The notes: generated by a model not told the origin, from the sequence alone. A stretch of DNA of 64,000 nucleotides from Pedobacter cryoconitis (GCF_001590605.1 NZ_CP014504.1:5084001-5148000), one strand, 5' to 3'. Positions 17,762 through 28,000 are shown, counted from the first letter of the stretch. A program made the numbers and translations.

Positions 17762-18505
17762 ATGAGAACATTCGGACTAATTGGTTATCCGCTCGCGCAT
17801 TCATTTTCAAAAAAGTTCTTTACAGAGAAATTTCAGGAAGAAGGAATTGCCGGTCATCAATATGAACTGTTTCCTATAGAAAATATAGCTGCTGTAGTCT
17901 CTTTGATTGCAGCAGATGATTCTCTTTCAGGATTGAATGTCACGATACCCCATAAAGTGGGGGTAATGGCGTACCTGAATGAGCTGGATCCTGCAGCACA
18001 GACCATAGGCGCAGTAAATTGTATTGCTATCCAGCATCAGGACGGCAAAACCTGGCTTAAAGGATACAATACAGATGCTTATGGCTTTCAGGAATCTCTT
18101 AGGCCGTATTTGAAAAAAAACCATACCCATGCGCTGATCCTTGGCGATGGCGGAGCGGCCAAAGCAGTGAAATACGTATTGGATCAATTGCAGCTTACTT
18201 ATCTTTCTGTGGTCCGTTCACCAGCTCCGGATGCGATCCTGTACAGCGAGCTAACAGCAGAAATCCTTCAGCAATACCAGGTTATTATCAATACCACGCC
18301 GTTGGGCACTTTCCCGAATATTGAAGCAGCTCCGGCTATTCCTTATGAGTGGATTACCGATCAGCATCTGGCTTACGATCTGGTTTATAACCCTGAAGAG
18401 ACTGAGTTTCTGAAACGTGCCAAAGCAAAAGGAGCAGCGATTAAAAACGGATTTGAAATGTTGCAGCTTCAGGCAGAAAGGTCCTGGTTTATCTGGAACC
18501 CTTAG
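17762..18505 (+). CDS. aroE: Shikimate dehydrogenase
   Basis: AroE reduces 3-dehydroshikimate to shikimate with NADPH in aromatic amino-acid synthesis. The 247-residue protein opens FGLIGYPLAHSFSKKFF (substrate-binding serines). It has GLNVTIPHK with the catalytic Lys and GAVNCI at about 79-84, the nucleotide-binding LGDGGAAKAV near 127-136, and INTTPLGTFP. Length is slightly short of the 270-residue norm, as in other Bacteroidota. It sits between comA and gldD in one plus-strand run. Confidence 0.94.
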   Translation: MRTFGLIGYPLAHSFSKKFFTEKFQEEGIAGHQYELFPIENIAAVVSLIAADDSLSGLNVTIPHKVGVMAYLNELDPAAQTIGAVNCIAIQHQDGKTWLKGYNTDAYGFQESLRPYLKKNHTHALILGDGGAAKAVKYVLDQLQLTYLSVVRSPAPDAILYSELTAEILQQYQVIINTTPLGTFPNIEAAPAIPYEWITDQHLAYDLVYNPEETEFLKRAKAKGAAIKNGFEMLQLQAERSWFIWNP

Positions 18506-18518
18506 GCTAAAAACGAAC

Positions 18519-19106
18519 ATGAAATCATATTTACTGTATAGCATCTTTTTTCTTTTATGCCTGAGTGCGGCCTGTACCAGTAATGAAACTTATACCCCTA
18601 AGCCGAGAGGCTATTTTCAGATTAAATTCCCTAAGAAAGAATATTTGACTTACGATAACGGCTGTCCGTTCACATTTGACTATCCAAAATACACAAAAAT
18701 AGAAGCTGACCAGGAACGTGGAGCAGGTAATTGCTGGAATAATCTTCACTTTACACAATTTAATGCCCGTCTTCACCTTACTTATTATAATATTTCCTCG
18801 AAAAAGGAATATGAAGGTTTGGTAGAAGATGCCCGTACACTAGCTTTTAAACATACGGTTAAGGCCAATGCTATTGATCAGAAACTGATTAACTTTCCAG
18901 ACCGGAAAGTTTATGGTATATATTATGCAATCGATGGAAACACCGCATCTTCTGTACAGTTCTTTCTGACTGATAGTGCTAAACATTATTTCAGGGGTGC
19001 TTTATATTTTAATGAGCGTCCGCAATATGACTCTGTCGCACCCGTTGTGACTTTTATAAAGAAAGATATCGACCGTATGATTGATACTTTCAGATGGAAA
19101 AACTAA
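18519..19106 (+). CDS. gldD: Gliding-motility/T9SS lipoprotein GldD
   Basis: From the ATG at 18519 the protein (195 residues) has a lipoprotein signal with lipobox LSAAC, then the GldD pattern PRGYFQIKFPKKEY and GCPFTFDYPKY, with the conserved NCWNNLHF segment and C-terminal DIDRMIDTFRW. GldD is a membrane lipoprotein needed for gliding and type IX secretion in Flavobacterium johnsoniae; its biochemical role is unsettled. The frame extends upstream into aroE but only the 18519 start gives a signal peptide. It begins 13 bases after aroE. Confidence 0.9.
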   Translation: MKSYLLYSIFFLLCLSAACTSNETYTPKPRGYFQIKFPKKEYLTYDNGCPFTFDYPKYTKIEADQERGAGNCWNNLHFTQFNARLHLTYYNISSKKEYEGLVEDARTLAFKHTVKANAIDQKLINFPDRKVYGIYYAIDGNTASSVQFFLTDSAKHYFRGALYFNERPQYDSVAPVVTFIKKDIDRMIDTFRWKN

Positions 19107-19117
19107 TTTAAACTCTG

Positions 19118-19756
19118 ATGATTACTCTTAAGCAATTTACATTCAATCCATACCAGGAAAATACTTATGTTTTATATGATGAAACAGGGGAATGCGTAAT
19201 TATTGACCCGGGAATGCACGATGGCAGGGAGCAGAATATGCTGACCAGCTGGATTAAGGAAACCAAGCTGAAACCAGTGCTGTTGTTAAATACCCACTGC
19301 CATATAGATCATGTTTTTGGCAATAAGTTTGTATTTGATACCTGGGGTTTAAAACCGCAATTTCATAAAGGAGAGTTGTATATTCTTCAGGCAGTACCGG
19401 GATACGCTCCACAAATGGGCTTAAATTATGAGCTTTCACCAGAACCAGAGGTCTTTTTAGAAGAAACAGGAACAGTGACTTTTGGAAATAGTGAGTTAGA
19501 GTTGATTTTTGCGCCTGGTCATTCTCCGGCACATTTGTGTTTTTATGCTAAAGAGGATGGGTTTATTGTTGGCGGTGATGTTTTATTCTATACTTCAATT
19601 GGCCGGACAGATTTGCCAGGTGGTAATCATCAGCAATTGATAGCTAATATCAGAGAGAAGCTATTTATCCTGCCAGACCATGTAGAAGTATTTCCAGGTC
19701 ATGGCCATCTGACTACAATCGGCTTTGAAAAACTAAACAATCCTTTTTTAAAATAA
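19118..19756 (+). CDS. Metallo-beta-lactamase fold hydrolase (glyoxalase II-like)
   Basis: The 212-residue protein has the HxHxDH zinc motif in NTHCHIDHVFG near 59-69, a later APGHSPAHLCFY, GGDVLFYTSIGRTD supplying the bridging Asp, and the final PGHGHLTT. This arrangement matches the YcbL/glyoxalase II-like subgroup that hydrolyses thioesters such as S-lactoylglutathione, but small MBL hydrolases vary widely in substrate. It follows gldD by 11 bases. Confidence 0.88.
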   Translation: MITLKQFTFNPYQENTYVLYDETGECVIIDPGMHDGREQNMLTSWIKETKLKPVLLLNTHCHIDHVFGNKFVFDTWGLKPQFHKGELYILQAVPGYAPQMGLNYELSPEPEVFLEETGTVTFGNSELELIFAPGHSPAHLCFYAKEDGFIVGGDVLFYTSIGRTDLPGGNHQQLIANIREKLFILPDHVEVFPGHGHLTTIGFEKLNNPFLK

Positions 19757-19763
19757 GTACCTG

Positions 19764-19771
19764 TATATTTG
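19764..19771 (+). promoter_or_regulatory. Promoter -7 box ahead of the LolC/E-like permease
   Basis: TATATTTG is an exact TAnnTTTG match, 16 bases before the TTG start codon of the permease. No good -33 TTTG is present at the expected spacing. It could provide transcription independent of the gldD operon. Confidence 0.4.
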
Positions 19772-19787
19772 ACCAAACCACCAGCAT

Positions 19788-21020
19788 TTGAACACAGCCC
19801 TTTATATTGCCCGCAGGTACCTTTTTGCTAAAAAGTCTACCAATGCTATAAATATCATCTCTACTATATCAGTGCTGGGTGTTTTTGTAGGCAGTGCGGC
19901 ATTGATTATTGTTTTATCAGTATTCAATGGATTTGAAGATGTTGTGCTGAAGATGTTCAATACCATTACCCCGCAACTGGTGATTGCACCTGCGGAGGGA
20001 AAAACCTTCGATCCGCACAGTGTTTTCTTTACAGAGCTTAAATCTGCAAAAGAAGTCTATTCCTTTACCGAAGTGCTCTCTGAGAATGCTTTGCTAAGAT
20101 ATCGTGATAAACAATCTGTAGGAATGGTTAAAGGCGTAAGTACGTCTTATCTTAAGAATAAAAGTCTGGATAGTATTACTGTACAAGGGAAATTTATATT
20201 GCAAACGGAGGCAGGTCCCAATGCGGTGATTGGCTCTGCGCTGCAAAACTATTTAATGGTGAATACCAATGACCCATTTACACAATTGCAAGTCTTTTCT
20301 CCTAAAAAAGGACTGAAAACGAGTTCTGTGAATCCGGCTGATGATTTTATGGATCTGTATATTCCTGTATCAGGCATTTTTGAAGTACAGCAGGATTTTG
20401 ATAACATTGCGATCGTACCGTTAAGTTTCGCCAGAAAATTATTAAACGAAGAAATTAAAGTCTCTTCGATAGAGCTTAATTTACAAAAAGGAGTAGATCC
20501 GGATGTTTTTAAAGCGAAAATTGCACAACAGCTGGGCAAGAAATACGTTGTTAAAGACAGGGTGGAGCAAAACAAAGCATTATATAATATTTTGAGTACC
20601 GAAAAGTGGGCAGTATATATCATTTTAACATTTATTCTGATCATTGCCATCTTCAATATTATTGGGTCACTGACCATGCTGGTTATTGATAAGCTGAAAG
20701 ATATTGCCATATTGAGCAGCCTGGGAGCTGGAAAAGGCCTTATTAGAAAGATATTTCTTTTCGAAGGAATGATGATCACTTTAGCAGGCTGTGTTTTTGG
20801 TCTTTTTGTCGGGCTGGTTTTTTGTTTATTGCAGCAGAAATTCGGGTTGATCAAAATGTCACAGGAGAATCTGCTGATGAGTAACGCCTACCCAATCGGC
20901 CTTAAATGGAAAGATTTTTTATTAGTATTCATCACAGTGAGTATTTTCTCGTTTATGGCATCAGCTTTGTCATCTAATTTGAGCGTGAAGAATATTAATC
21001 ACTTAAATCAAGATCTTTAA
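19788..21020 (+). CDS. ABC transporter permease, LolC/LolE-like
   Basis: The 410-residue protein begins with the family signature NTALYIARRYLFAKKSTNAINIISTISV. It has the MacB/FtsX topology: one helix at about 23-48, a large periplasmic domain (50-265), then three helices near 275-300, 320-345 and 370-395. LolC/E proteins release lipoproteins from the inner membrane for delivery to the outer membrane. The start codon is TTG; no ATG lies in the conserved N-terminus. No ATPase gene is nearby, which is usual for Bacteroidota. It is 31 bases after the MBL hydrolase. Confidence 0.86.
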   Translation: MNTALYIARRYLFAKKSTNAINIISTISVLGVFVGSAALIIVLSVFNGFEDVVLKMFNTITPQLVIAPAEGKTFDPHSVFFTELKSAKEVYSFTEVLSENALLRYRDKQSVGMVKGVSTSYLKNKSLDSITVQGKFILQTEAGPNAVIGSALQNYLMVNTNDPFTQLQVFSPKKGLKTSSVNPADDFMDLYIPVSGIFEVQQDFDNIAIVPLSFARKLLNEEIKVSSIELNLQKGVDPDVFKAKIAQQLGKKYVVKDRVEQNKALYNILSTEKWAVYIILTFILIIAIFNIIGSLTMLVIDKLKDIAILSSLGAGKGLIRKIFLFEGMMITLAGCVFGLFVGLVFCLLQQKFGLIKMSQENLLMSNAYPIGLKWKDFLLVFITVSIFSFMASALSSNLSVKNINHLNQDL

Positions 21021-21021
21021 C

Positions 21022-21402
21022 ATGAATTCCTTAAAACATACATTTCTATTATTATTCGTCCTTTCCATTGCTTTTACAGCTTGTAACCATACCGGCACAG
21101 AGACTCAAAAAAGTAAAACCAGAATAATCAAGGGATTGTATAGCTATGGCCCGGAAATAAAGTCTTTTACAGACTGTGAAGAGGGCAGGGAATATTGGGT
21201 TGCTGATAGTTCTAAAACGTTAGAGCTGGGGTATAGTAAATTCAATTTTGAGAAACCTTACGAGCCTGTTTATATTGAGGCAGAATGTCACGCCATTAAA
21301 TCGGACAGCCTGGTGGTCTCAGCAGATTTTGACTCTACTTTAGTTGTGACTAAACTGATTAAAATTACACGTGAAATTCCTGACGGCCCCTGCAATCAAT
21401 AG
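21022..21402 (+). CDS. Small lipoprotein, unknown function
   Basis: The 126-residue protein has a lipoprotein signal peptide ending in FTAC (about residues 18-21) and a short mature domain with four more cysteines or aspartates in scattered positions. No family is recognised. The ATG begins one base after the stop of the LolC/E-like permease, so it is co-translated with a lipoprotein-sorting component. Confidence 0.65.
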   Translation: MNSLKHTFLLLFVLSIAFTACNHTGTETQKSKTRIIKGLYSYGPEIKSFTDCEEGREYWVADSSKTLELGYSKFNFEKPYEPVYIEAECHAIKSDSLVVSADFDSTLVVTKLIKITREIPDGPCNQ

Positions 21403-21413
21403 CATTCTGATAA

Positions 21414-22265
21414 TTAATTAGTTACGTAAAGGGTTTGATTAATCTCAGGGATAATTCCTTTTTCCCGGGCCATTTTGAACAGGATATCTATCGCTTTTCT
21501 GCCTTCAATACCTAAATCAACAGAATATTTGTTGACATATAAATCGATGTGTTTATACATGACTGCTTCTTCCATTTCCTGTGCATGGGCAGCAATAAAG
21601 TCAATTCCTGATTTTGGGTTTTGGAAAGCAAATTCTACAGATTTACGGATCAGGCGATTTACTTTCAGCTGTATCCCGTGATCAAGTTTACGGTTAATTA
21701 CGATGCCTCCCAGCGGGATTGCGCAGCCTGTCAGTTCTTCCCAGTAACTACCCAGGTCAACTATTTTATGTAATCCCTTTTCTGTATAGGTAAAACGGTT
21801 CTCATGAATAATAAGACCAAGATCAATGCGCTGATTTAACAGGGCATCCTGGATCTCTGAGAAAACCATTACCTGTTTATTGAGCAAATTGGGAAAAGCA
21901 ATGCCCAACAGGAAATTTGCAGTAGTCAGTTCGCCGGGAATAGCCACACTCAAAGTAGAATCTTTTTGCGTTAAGCGTTCACTGCCAATTAAATCTTCAT
22001 TTTTGCAAATTAATAAAGGGCCAACTCCGAAGCCCAATGCACTTCCGGCATCCAGCAATGCATATTTTTCTGCTACATGCGCAAAAGCATGAAAACTCAG
22101 CTTCGTAATATCCAGTTCTGAACGTAATGCCTTTTGATTTAAGGTTTCTACATCATCAAAGAATACTTCGAACTCCAGGCCCTCTGTATCAATTTTATGA
22201 TGAATTAATGCGTCAAAAATAAAAGTATCGTTTGGACAAGGAGAAAAGCCGAGTGAAAGTTTCAT
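21414..22265 (-). CDS. mqnD: 1,4-dihydroxy-6-naphthoate synthase
   Basis: MqnD converts cyclic dehypoxanthine futalosine to 1,4-dihydroxy-6-naphthoate in the futalosine route to menaquinone. The 283-residue protein starts LSLGFSPCPNDTFIFDAL, the diagnostic MqnD opening. It continues with ITKLSFHAF, GFGVGPLLI and the IPGELTTANFLL segment, and has the periplasmic-binding-protein-like fold of the family. It follows mqnB on the same strand with a 34-base gap, so two steps of one pathway are coupled; mqnA and mqnC are not in this window. Confidence 0.92.
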   Translation of the reverse strand: MKLSLGFSPCPNDTFIFDALIHHKIDTEGLEFEVFFDDVETLNQKALRSELDITKLSFHAFAHVAEKYALLDAGSALGFGVGPLLICKNEDLIGSERLTQKDSTLSVAIPGELTTANFLLGIAFPNLLNKQVMVFSEIQDALLNQRIDLGLIIHENRFTYTEKGLHKIVDLGSYWEELTGCAIPLGGIVINRKLDHGIQLKVNRLIRKSVEFAFQNPKSGIDFIAAHAQEMEEAVMYKHIDLYVNKYSVDLGIEGRKAIDILFKMAREKGIIPEINQTLYVTN

Positions 22266-22299
22266 GTGGTAAATGTAAGGAGTTCCAGTAGCCGCTTGG

Positions 22300-22950
22300 T
22301 TAACTGTTTGTCAAAAATTTAATTGCCCAATCGTTCAGATTTTTGATAGCCAATCCTATTTTCCAGTTGTCGCGGTTTCTTTCTTCCACATAATTGGAAA
22401 TACTGCGCACTTGAATACAGGGGATATTCAGCTGTGTACAGCAATAAAATACAGCAGCACCTTCCATACTTTCGGTAACCGGATGAAGACGGTTGGTAAT
22501 GACCTGGATACTTTCCTTATTGCCATGTACTTTGTTCACCGTAATCCCGTTTACTTCTGGTAAACCGGGTAGCAGCGCTGGTAAATTAGCAGATGAAGGT
22601 ATAGCTTTCCCATTATATTTACCTGTTCCAAAACCCAGCTCATCAATGGTCAGAAATTCATCTTTATTTTCTGCACCTAATTCTGAAAACTCGTCACTCA
22701 CAATATTAACCAGGCTGCCTAAAGGGATTTCTCGGTCAAAACAGCCTGCAATTCCTAAGTTAATGACCAGTTTATACTGCCCAGCTGCGGATAAATGCTG
22801 GCCCATTGCAAATGCGGTAGCTGTCATTCCTACGCCAGTAATTAAAAGATCAAAATGAGGGGTTTCTATAAAATTTCCTTCTGCCAGCTCAAAAACCGTA
22901 CAACAGCCGGCTAATTCGGCCCTTGTTGCTGCAACTACCAGTATCTTCAT
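22300..22950 (-). CDS. mqnB: Futalosine hydrolase
   Basis: MqnB removes hypoxanthine from futalosine. The 216-residue protein belongs to the nucleoside phosphorylase/hydrolase superfamily: ILVVAATRAEL at the start, LLITGVGMTATAFAMG at about 35-50, INLGIAGCFD near 64-73, and ESMEGAAVFYCC near 160-171, which carries the substrate-binding glutamates. The C-terminal RSISNYVEERNRDNW is typical of the MqnB branch rather than of MTA/SAH nucleosidase. It precedes mqnD. Confidence 0.9.
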   Translation of the reverse strand: MKILVVAATRAELAGCCTVFELAEGNFIETPHFDLLITGVGMTATAFAMGQHLSAAGQYKLVINLGIAGCFDREIPLGSLVNIVSDEFSELGAENKDEFLTIDELGFGTGKYNGKAIPSSANLPALLPGLPEVNGITVNKVHGNKESIQVITNRLHPVTESMEGAAVFYCCTQLNIPCIQVRSISNYVEERNRDNWKIGLAIKNLNDWAIKFLTNS

Positions 22951-23039
22951 TTAACGAAGTTACAAAATAATGAATTTACCTGACCGTAAACCCGCTAACG
23001 AGTTTGCGCTGCGGTAAAACGGCTGAGCCAGAACATACC

Positions 23040-23071
23040 TTGCTTGTTTTTAGATAGTCTTCGTATATTTG
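23040..23071 (+). promoter_or_regulatory. Promoter of queD-folE-fabD
   Basis: TATATTTG at 23064-23071 is an exact -7 match. A TTG at 23040-23042 (21-base gap) or 23044-23046 (17-base gap) could be the -33 element. The queD ATG follows 17 bases after the -7 box. Confidence 0.5.
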
Positions 23072-23088
23072 CGGTCAATTACTGAAAT

Positions 23089-23499
23089 ATGATTTATATA
23101 ACCCGCAAAGAATCTTTCAACGCCGCACATAAATTAGCAAGACCAGACTGGTCAGATGATCATAACCTGGAAGTTTTTGGCAAATGCGCCAACCCTAACT
23201 GGCATGGTCATAATTATCAGCTATTTGTTACCGTAAAGGGAGAAATAAACCCGGAAACAGGTTTTTTAGTTGACCTGAAATGGATGAAAGAAATTATCAA
23301 TGAGCATATCATTGACAAACTTGACCATAGAAATCTCAATCTGGATGTAGATTTCATGAAAGACAAACTGGCTTCAACAGAAAACCTGGTGATTGCAGTT
23401 TGGGACCAATTACTGCCACATATTCAACAAGGTGGTGCAATATTGCATTGCGTTAAAATTTACGAAACTGAAAACAACTTTGTAGAGTACTTCGGTTAA
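23089..23499 (+). CDS. queD: 6-carboxytetrahydropterin synthase (QueD/PTPS family)
   Basis: The 136-residue protein has the zinc-binding histidines in SFNAAHKL and NWHGHNYQL, the catalytic Cys in FGKCANPNWHGH, and the DHRNLN segment near 80-85. QueD makes 6-carboxytetrahydropterin from dihydroneopterin triphosphate in queuosine synthesis. It lies 13 bases before folE, whose product supplies exactly that substrate, which supports the assignment. A pterin-synthase activity cannot be excluded. Confidence 0.9.
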   Translation: MIYITRKESFNAAHKLARPDWSDDHNLEVFGKCANPNWHGHNYQLFVTVKGEINPETGFLVDLKWMKEIINEHIIDKLDHRNLNLDVDFMKDKLASTENLVIAVWDQLLPHIQQGGAILHCVKIYETENNFVEYFG

Positions 23500-23512
23500 T
23501 CACACGATATAC

Positions 23513-24148
23513 ATGGAAAATAATACACAAGATGCCTTCGATGAAGAAAACGAAGGGTATGTTAAAATAGATCGTTACAATACAGCAAAAACAGCTTCTA
23601 TTTCCAGTCACTATACAGATATATTGACTCAGCTGGGAGAAGATCCTCAGCGTGAGGGTTTATTAAAAACACCTGAGCGTGTGGCTAAGTCATTGCAATA
23701 TCTGACCCATGGTTATGCTATTAAACCAGCTGAAATTTTGCGTTCGGCAATGTTTAAAGAAGATTACAGCCAGATGGTTGTGGTCAAGGACATTGAGGTT
23801 TATTCTATGTGTGAACATCATATGCTGCCTTTCTTTGGAAAAGCGCATATCGCTTATATTCCAAATGGCCATATTGTTGGTTTAAGTAAGATTCCACGTG
23901 TAGTTGATGCTTTTGCAAGAAGATTACAGGTGCAGGAAAGACTGACTAATGAAATCAGAGATTGTATCCAGGAAACTTTAAACCCTGCAGGAGTAGCGGT
24001 AGTGATCGAATGCCAGCATTTGTGTATGGCAATGAGAGGGATACAAAAACAAAATTCAGTGACAACAACCTCAGCTTTTACAGGAGAATTTGCCAAAGAT
24101 AAAACGAGGGCAGAGTTTTTGAGGTTAATAACAGCACGGTTACATTAG
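23513..24148 (+). CDS. folE: GTP cyclohydrolase I
   Basis: FolE converts GTP to 7,8-dihydroneopterin triphosphate for folate and queuosine synthesis. The 211-residue protein has the GTP-CH-I core: EGLLKTPERVAKS, the zinc and active-site segment YSMCEHHMLPFFGKAHIAY, GLSKIPRVVDAFARRLQVQE and IECQHLCMAMRG. The first ~35 residues are an acidic leader. The operon with queD suggests flux to both pathways. Assignment is firm. Confidence 0.95.
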   Translation: MENNTQDAFDEENEGYVKIDRYNTAKTASISSHYTDILTQLGEDPQREGLLKTPERVAKSLQYLTHGYAIKPAEILRSAMFKEDYSQMVVVKDIEVYSMCEHHMLPFFGKAHIAYIPNGHIVGLSKIPRVVDAFARRLQVQERLTNEIRDCIQETLNPAGVAVVIECQHLCMAMRGIQKQNSVTTTSAFTGEFAKDKTRAEFLRLITARLH

Positions 24149-24166
24149 AAAACAATAATAATATAA

Positions 24167-25051
24167 ATGAAAGCATATTTATTTCCAGGGCAAGGCGCGC
24201 AATTTTCAGGTATGGGTAAAGAACTGTACGAAACTGAAATGGCCAGAGAATTATTTGAAAAAGCAAATCATATTATTGGCTTTCGCATCAGCGACATCAT
24301 GTTCTCGGGTACTGAAGAAGAGTTGAAACAAACCAGCGTTACTCAACCTGCCATATTCCTGCACTCGGTGATCCTTGCCAAATCTTTAGGAGATGATTTT
24401 AAACCAGATATGGTTGCAGGACACTCGTTAGGTGAGTTTTCAGCCTTGGTTGCTGCCTCAGCAATCTCCTTTGAGGATGGATTGAAACTTGTGATTGCAC
24501 GCGCAAATGCGATGCAGAAAGCCTGTGAATTACAGCCTTCAACTATGGCTGCAATTTTAGGGTTAGCAGATGATGTAGTAGAGAAAATCTGTGCAGAAAT
24601 TGACGAAGTAGTCGTCGCTGCAAATTACAACTGCCCGGGCCAGTTAGTTATTTCCGGCAGTATAGAAGGTATCGATATTGCCTGTGCAAAGCTAACAGAA
24701 GCAGGGGCAAAGAGAGCCTTAAAATTAAATGTAGGTGGTGCATTTCACTCTCCGCTAATGGAACCAGCAAGAATCGAACTGAAAGAAGCCATAGAAAACA
24801 CTACAATTCTGCCTCCGGTATGTCCGATTTACCAGAATGTTGATCCAAGACCACAAACAGATCCTGAAAAGATTAAATTTAATTTAATCACACAATTGAC
24901 AGGTGCGGTGAGATGGACACAAACAGTAGAACGTATGCTGGCAGACGGAGCCGATGAGTTTATAGAAGTAGGACCTGGTAAAGTATTACAAGGCCTGGTT
25001 AAAAAAGTAAGCAGAGAAGCGCAAACGAGTTCGGCCGCAGTCCCTGTTTAA
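24167..25051 (+). CDS. fabD: Malonyl-CoA--ACP transacylase
   Basis: FabD loads malonate onto acyl carrier protein for type II fatty-acid synthesis. The 294-residue protein has FPGQGAQFSGMGKEL at the start, the nucleophilic elbow GHSLGEFSA near 85-93, the catalytic His in GGAFHSPLMEPA near 200, and FIEVGPGKVLQGL at the end. It is 18 bases after folE and probably shares its transcript. The link to pterin genes is not metabolically obvious. Confidence 0.95.
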   Translation: MKAYLFPGQGAQFSGMGKELYETEMARELFEKANHIIGFRISDIMFSGTEEELKQTSVTQPAIFLHSVILAKSLGDDFKPDMVAGHSLGEFSALVAASAISFEDGLKLVIARANAMQKACELQPSTMAAILGLADDVVEKICAEIDEVVVAANYNCPGQLVISGSIEGIDIACAKLTEAGAKRALKLNVGGAFHSPLMEPARIELKEAIENTTILPPVCPIYQNVDPRPQTDPEKIKFNLITQLTGAVRWTQTVERMLADGADEFIEVGPGKVLQGLVKKVSREAQTSSAAVPV

Positions 25052-25079
25052 TTAATAATTACTAACTAAAGCAGCCGGC

Positions 25080-28000
25080 GTGAATATAGGGGGTAAAATT
25101 AGATTTCTTTTATTGATTCTGGGGATATGCTGTATAGCTACTGCATTATCGTTAAAACACTCTATAACAGAAAAAGACCTCCTGCAACATGAGGCAGGTA
25201 AACTTCAGGAAAACCTTGCCTTAAATGAACAGACCGTATATGATTTCTTAGCAGATGCGCAACAGCTTGAAAGGGCCAAGCAATTTCACCTGAATGAAAC
25301 ATTTGCTTTGAATTATATTAGTTCCTTTGGTGCCAAAGGAATTAATATTCTGACCTACGACCATTCCGTCCTTAAATTCTGGAGTTCCTATAAAGCGATA
25401 CCACCAAACCTGAATAAGGTAAAAGAAGGCTCTTCCTTTCTGCAACTAGCCAACGGCTGGTATGAAGCCATAAAAAAAACAGAAGGAAGTTATACTTTGA
25501 TCTTTCTGATTGATGTCAAAGATCAGTTCAGCATTCAGAACCGGTATCTTAAAAACGGGATTGTAAAAGAATTATCTTCTTCTAATTCCCTTGCCCTGGC
25601 CTCCTTTATGGATGAACAGGTGAACGGCATTATGAACCTCGATGGTAAATTGCTGTTTGAGGTCAAACTCAAGCCTAATTACACAGAGAGCGTTTACTCT
25701 ACGATACAAATCTGGCTCTGGATAGTCGGTTTATTCAGTTTCGCCCTTTTTGTCAATTCATTTTGTTCGCGGCTGGCCAAAAGAGGTTATCTGATTCCGG
25801 CTACACTGTTGCTTATTGCCTTTTTTTTAGGCGTAAGGGTTACGGATCTGGAATACGGATGGTATAACCACCAGTTCAGCCTCGAAATTTTCAGCCCTGC
25901 TATTTATGCAGAAAGTTTCTTTTTACCCTCTCTTGGAGATTTTCTGCTCAATGTATTATCCATTACCTGGGTTGTACTCTTTATGTTTACTTATAAAGAT
26001 GCGTATAAGCTTCCACAGTGGATGATCAGGAGTAAAGTTGCGGGTGTATTCTTTCATGTGTTGCTGCTGCTGCTGTTTTCTGGCATTGCCTTTTTGATGA
26101 ACGAGGTCTTTTTTGGTCTTATTTATAATTCCAAGATCAATTTTGATATTACCAATATTATCAATCTGAGCTGGTTAAGCTGGGTATGTATTATCATTCT
26201 TTGCCTGGTTTGGTTTAATGTTTATTTATTGGCCAATATCTGTATAGAACTAACCAGACAATTGAATGTCAGCAATAAAGAAAGGCTGATTCTGTTCCTG
26301 ACAATGTTTGCTCTGTATTTCGTCTATATGTTATGTACAGATTTTACAGCTTTCTTTATCGCCTATGCCTTATTTCTGTTTATCATTTCTTACAATAGCT
26401 ATATTCAGAAGAATAAGTTTTCCATAGGTGTTTTTGCTGCTGTTTTTTTCTGTCTTGCCTTTGTGTCCTCTATTAAATATCTGAAATTTAATGATATTAA
26501 GGAACGAAGCAACCGGTATGTAATTGCGCAGAAACTGCAGTCTTCAGATGATCCTAAAGTCATTAATTCAATTGAAAGCCTTGGCAATGGAATCTCCAAT
26601 GATTTATTCATTACTGATTATTTTAAAAGCCCGGGATCAAACCGGCACCTTGCGTTACAGAACTATATTATCAAAACCTTTTTGGATGGGTATTTAGCCC
26701 CATTTGAATATAACTTTTATGAATTTAATGCCACTGATTCTACGCTTGCTGTAAGAGAAGACCGGTCATTGCAACACTATCAAAACCTGGTTAAATCTGG
26801 TTCTGTAAAGATTTCGAACTTCTTTTACCGTCTGAACGATACCTTTGGTTACCAGAATTACTTCGGGATCATTCCAATTTTTGACGATAACCATATTCTG
26901 GGCACGCTGGTCATCGAGCTGAAGTCACAACAATACAATTATAACAGCCAGTTTCCTGAGATCCTGATCGATGGTAAATTGAAAAATGATGAAGATTACA
27001 GTAATTATTCTTTTGCCTTTTATAACAACAATAAGCTGATTAAGCAGGCTGGAAAGTACACTTATAAAATAGCCAATACAGAGTTTAAAGGTGTTTACGG
27101 TGAGCCCGTAATTATGAATGAGCCTAAATTAGGTTATAGCCACCTGATCTATTCTGCTAGTAACTCTAAAATCATTGTGATCAGCAAAGAGAAGGTGAAT
27201 TATATTGTCAGGCTTGCTGCATTATCTTTCTTCTTCCTGATGTTTATTATCTTTTCTGCGGCTTTGTATATGCTGATCTGGCTATTGAAGAACATTGATA
27301 AGAGCTGGGGAGGGTGGTTTAATATCAACCGCTCTTTGATGATCAATGCGAATAAGATTTTATATAAAACGCGTATACAATTGTCTATTGTGCTTTCGGT
27401 TGTAGCCACCTTACTGATTGTTGGCTGGTCTACTTTCTTTTATATCCGCGATGAGTACAGGAAACAGCAAGAAGACTTTATCAGAGAAAAAATCCGGAAA
27501 GTCCAGCTTTCTTATGAGAAGCAGATATTCAGCACCGGCATACCAGAAGCCACAGATATGGCCGTGATTAATTTCAACCAGTTTGCCGATATCAATTCTG
27601 CCTATTTAAACTTGTTTGACACAGATGGGAACTTGTTATTCACTTCATTGCCTAAGATGTATGATTACGGTATTATAGGCACTAAGATGGAGCCTAAAGC
27701 CTATATCTACCTCAAGCAGGTTCAAAGGTCGGAATATTCAAATCCTCAGGAAACAATTGGGGAATTTAAATATTCCTCTGCCTATGCACCGATCCGTAAC
27801 GCACAAAATCAGACTGTAGCTTATATCGGTTTGCCATACTATGGAAATGAAGCCGATTACCAGTCAAAAATCGGGTTGTTTATCAATACATTAATTAATA
27901 TATATGCCCTGGTTTTTGTGGCTATTGGTATCCTGGCAGTTTTCCTGGCTAACCAGATTACGAGCCCGTTAACTTTTATTCAGGAAAGTATCAGAAAAAC

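Noticed and set aside
18417..18518. Longer start for gldD inside aroE
   Set aside because: The added 34 residues are an aroE shadow and would hide the lipoprotein signal.
23000..23088. PreQ1 riboswitch before queD
   Set aside because: Leader after the promoter box is under 20 bases, too short for the aptamer, and no conserved loop is seen.
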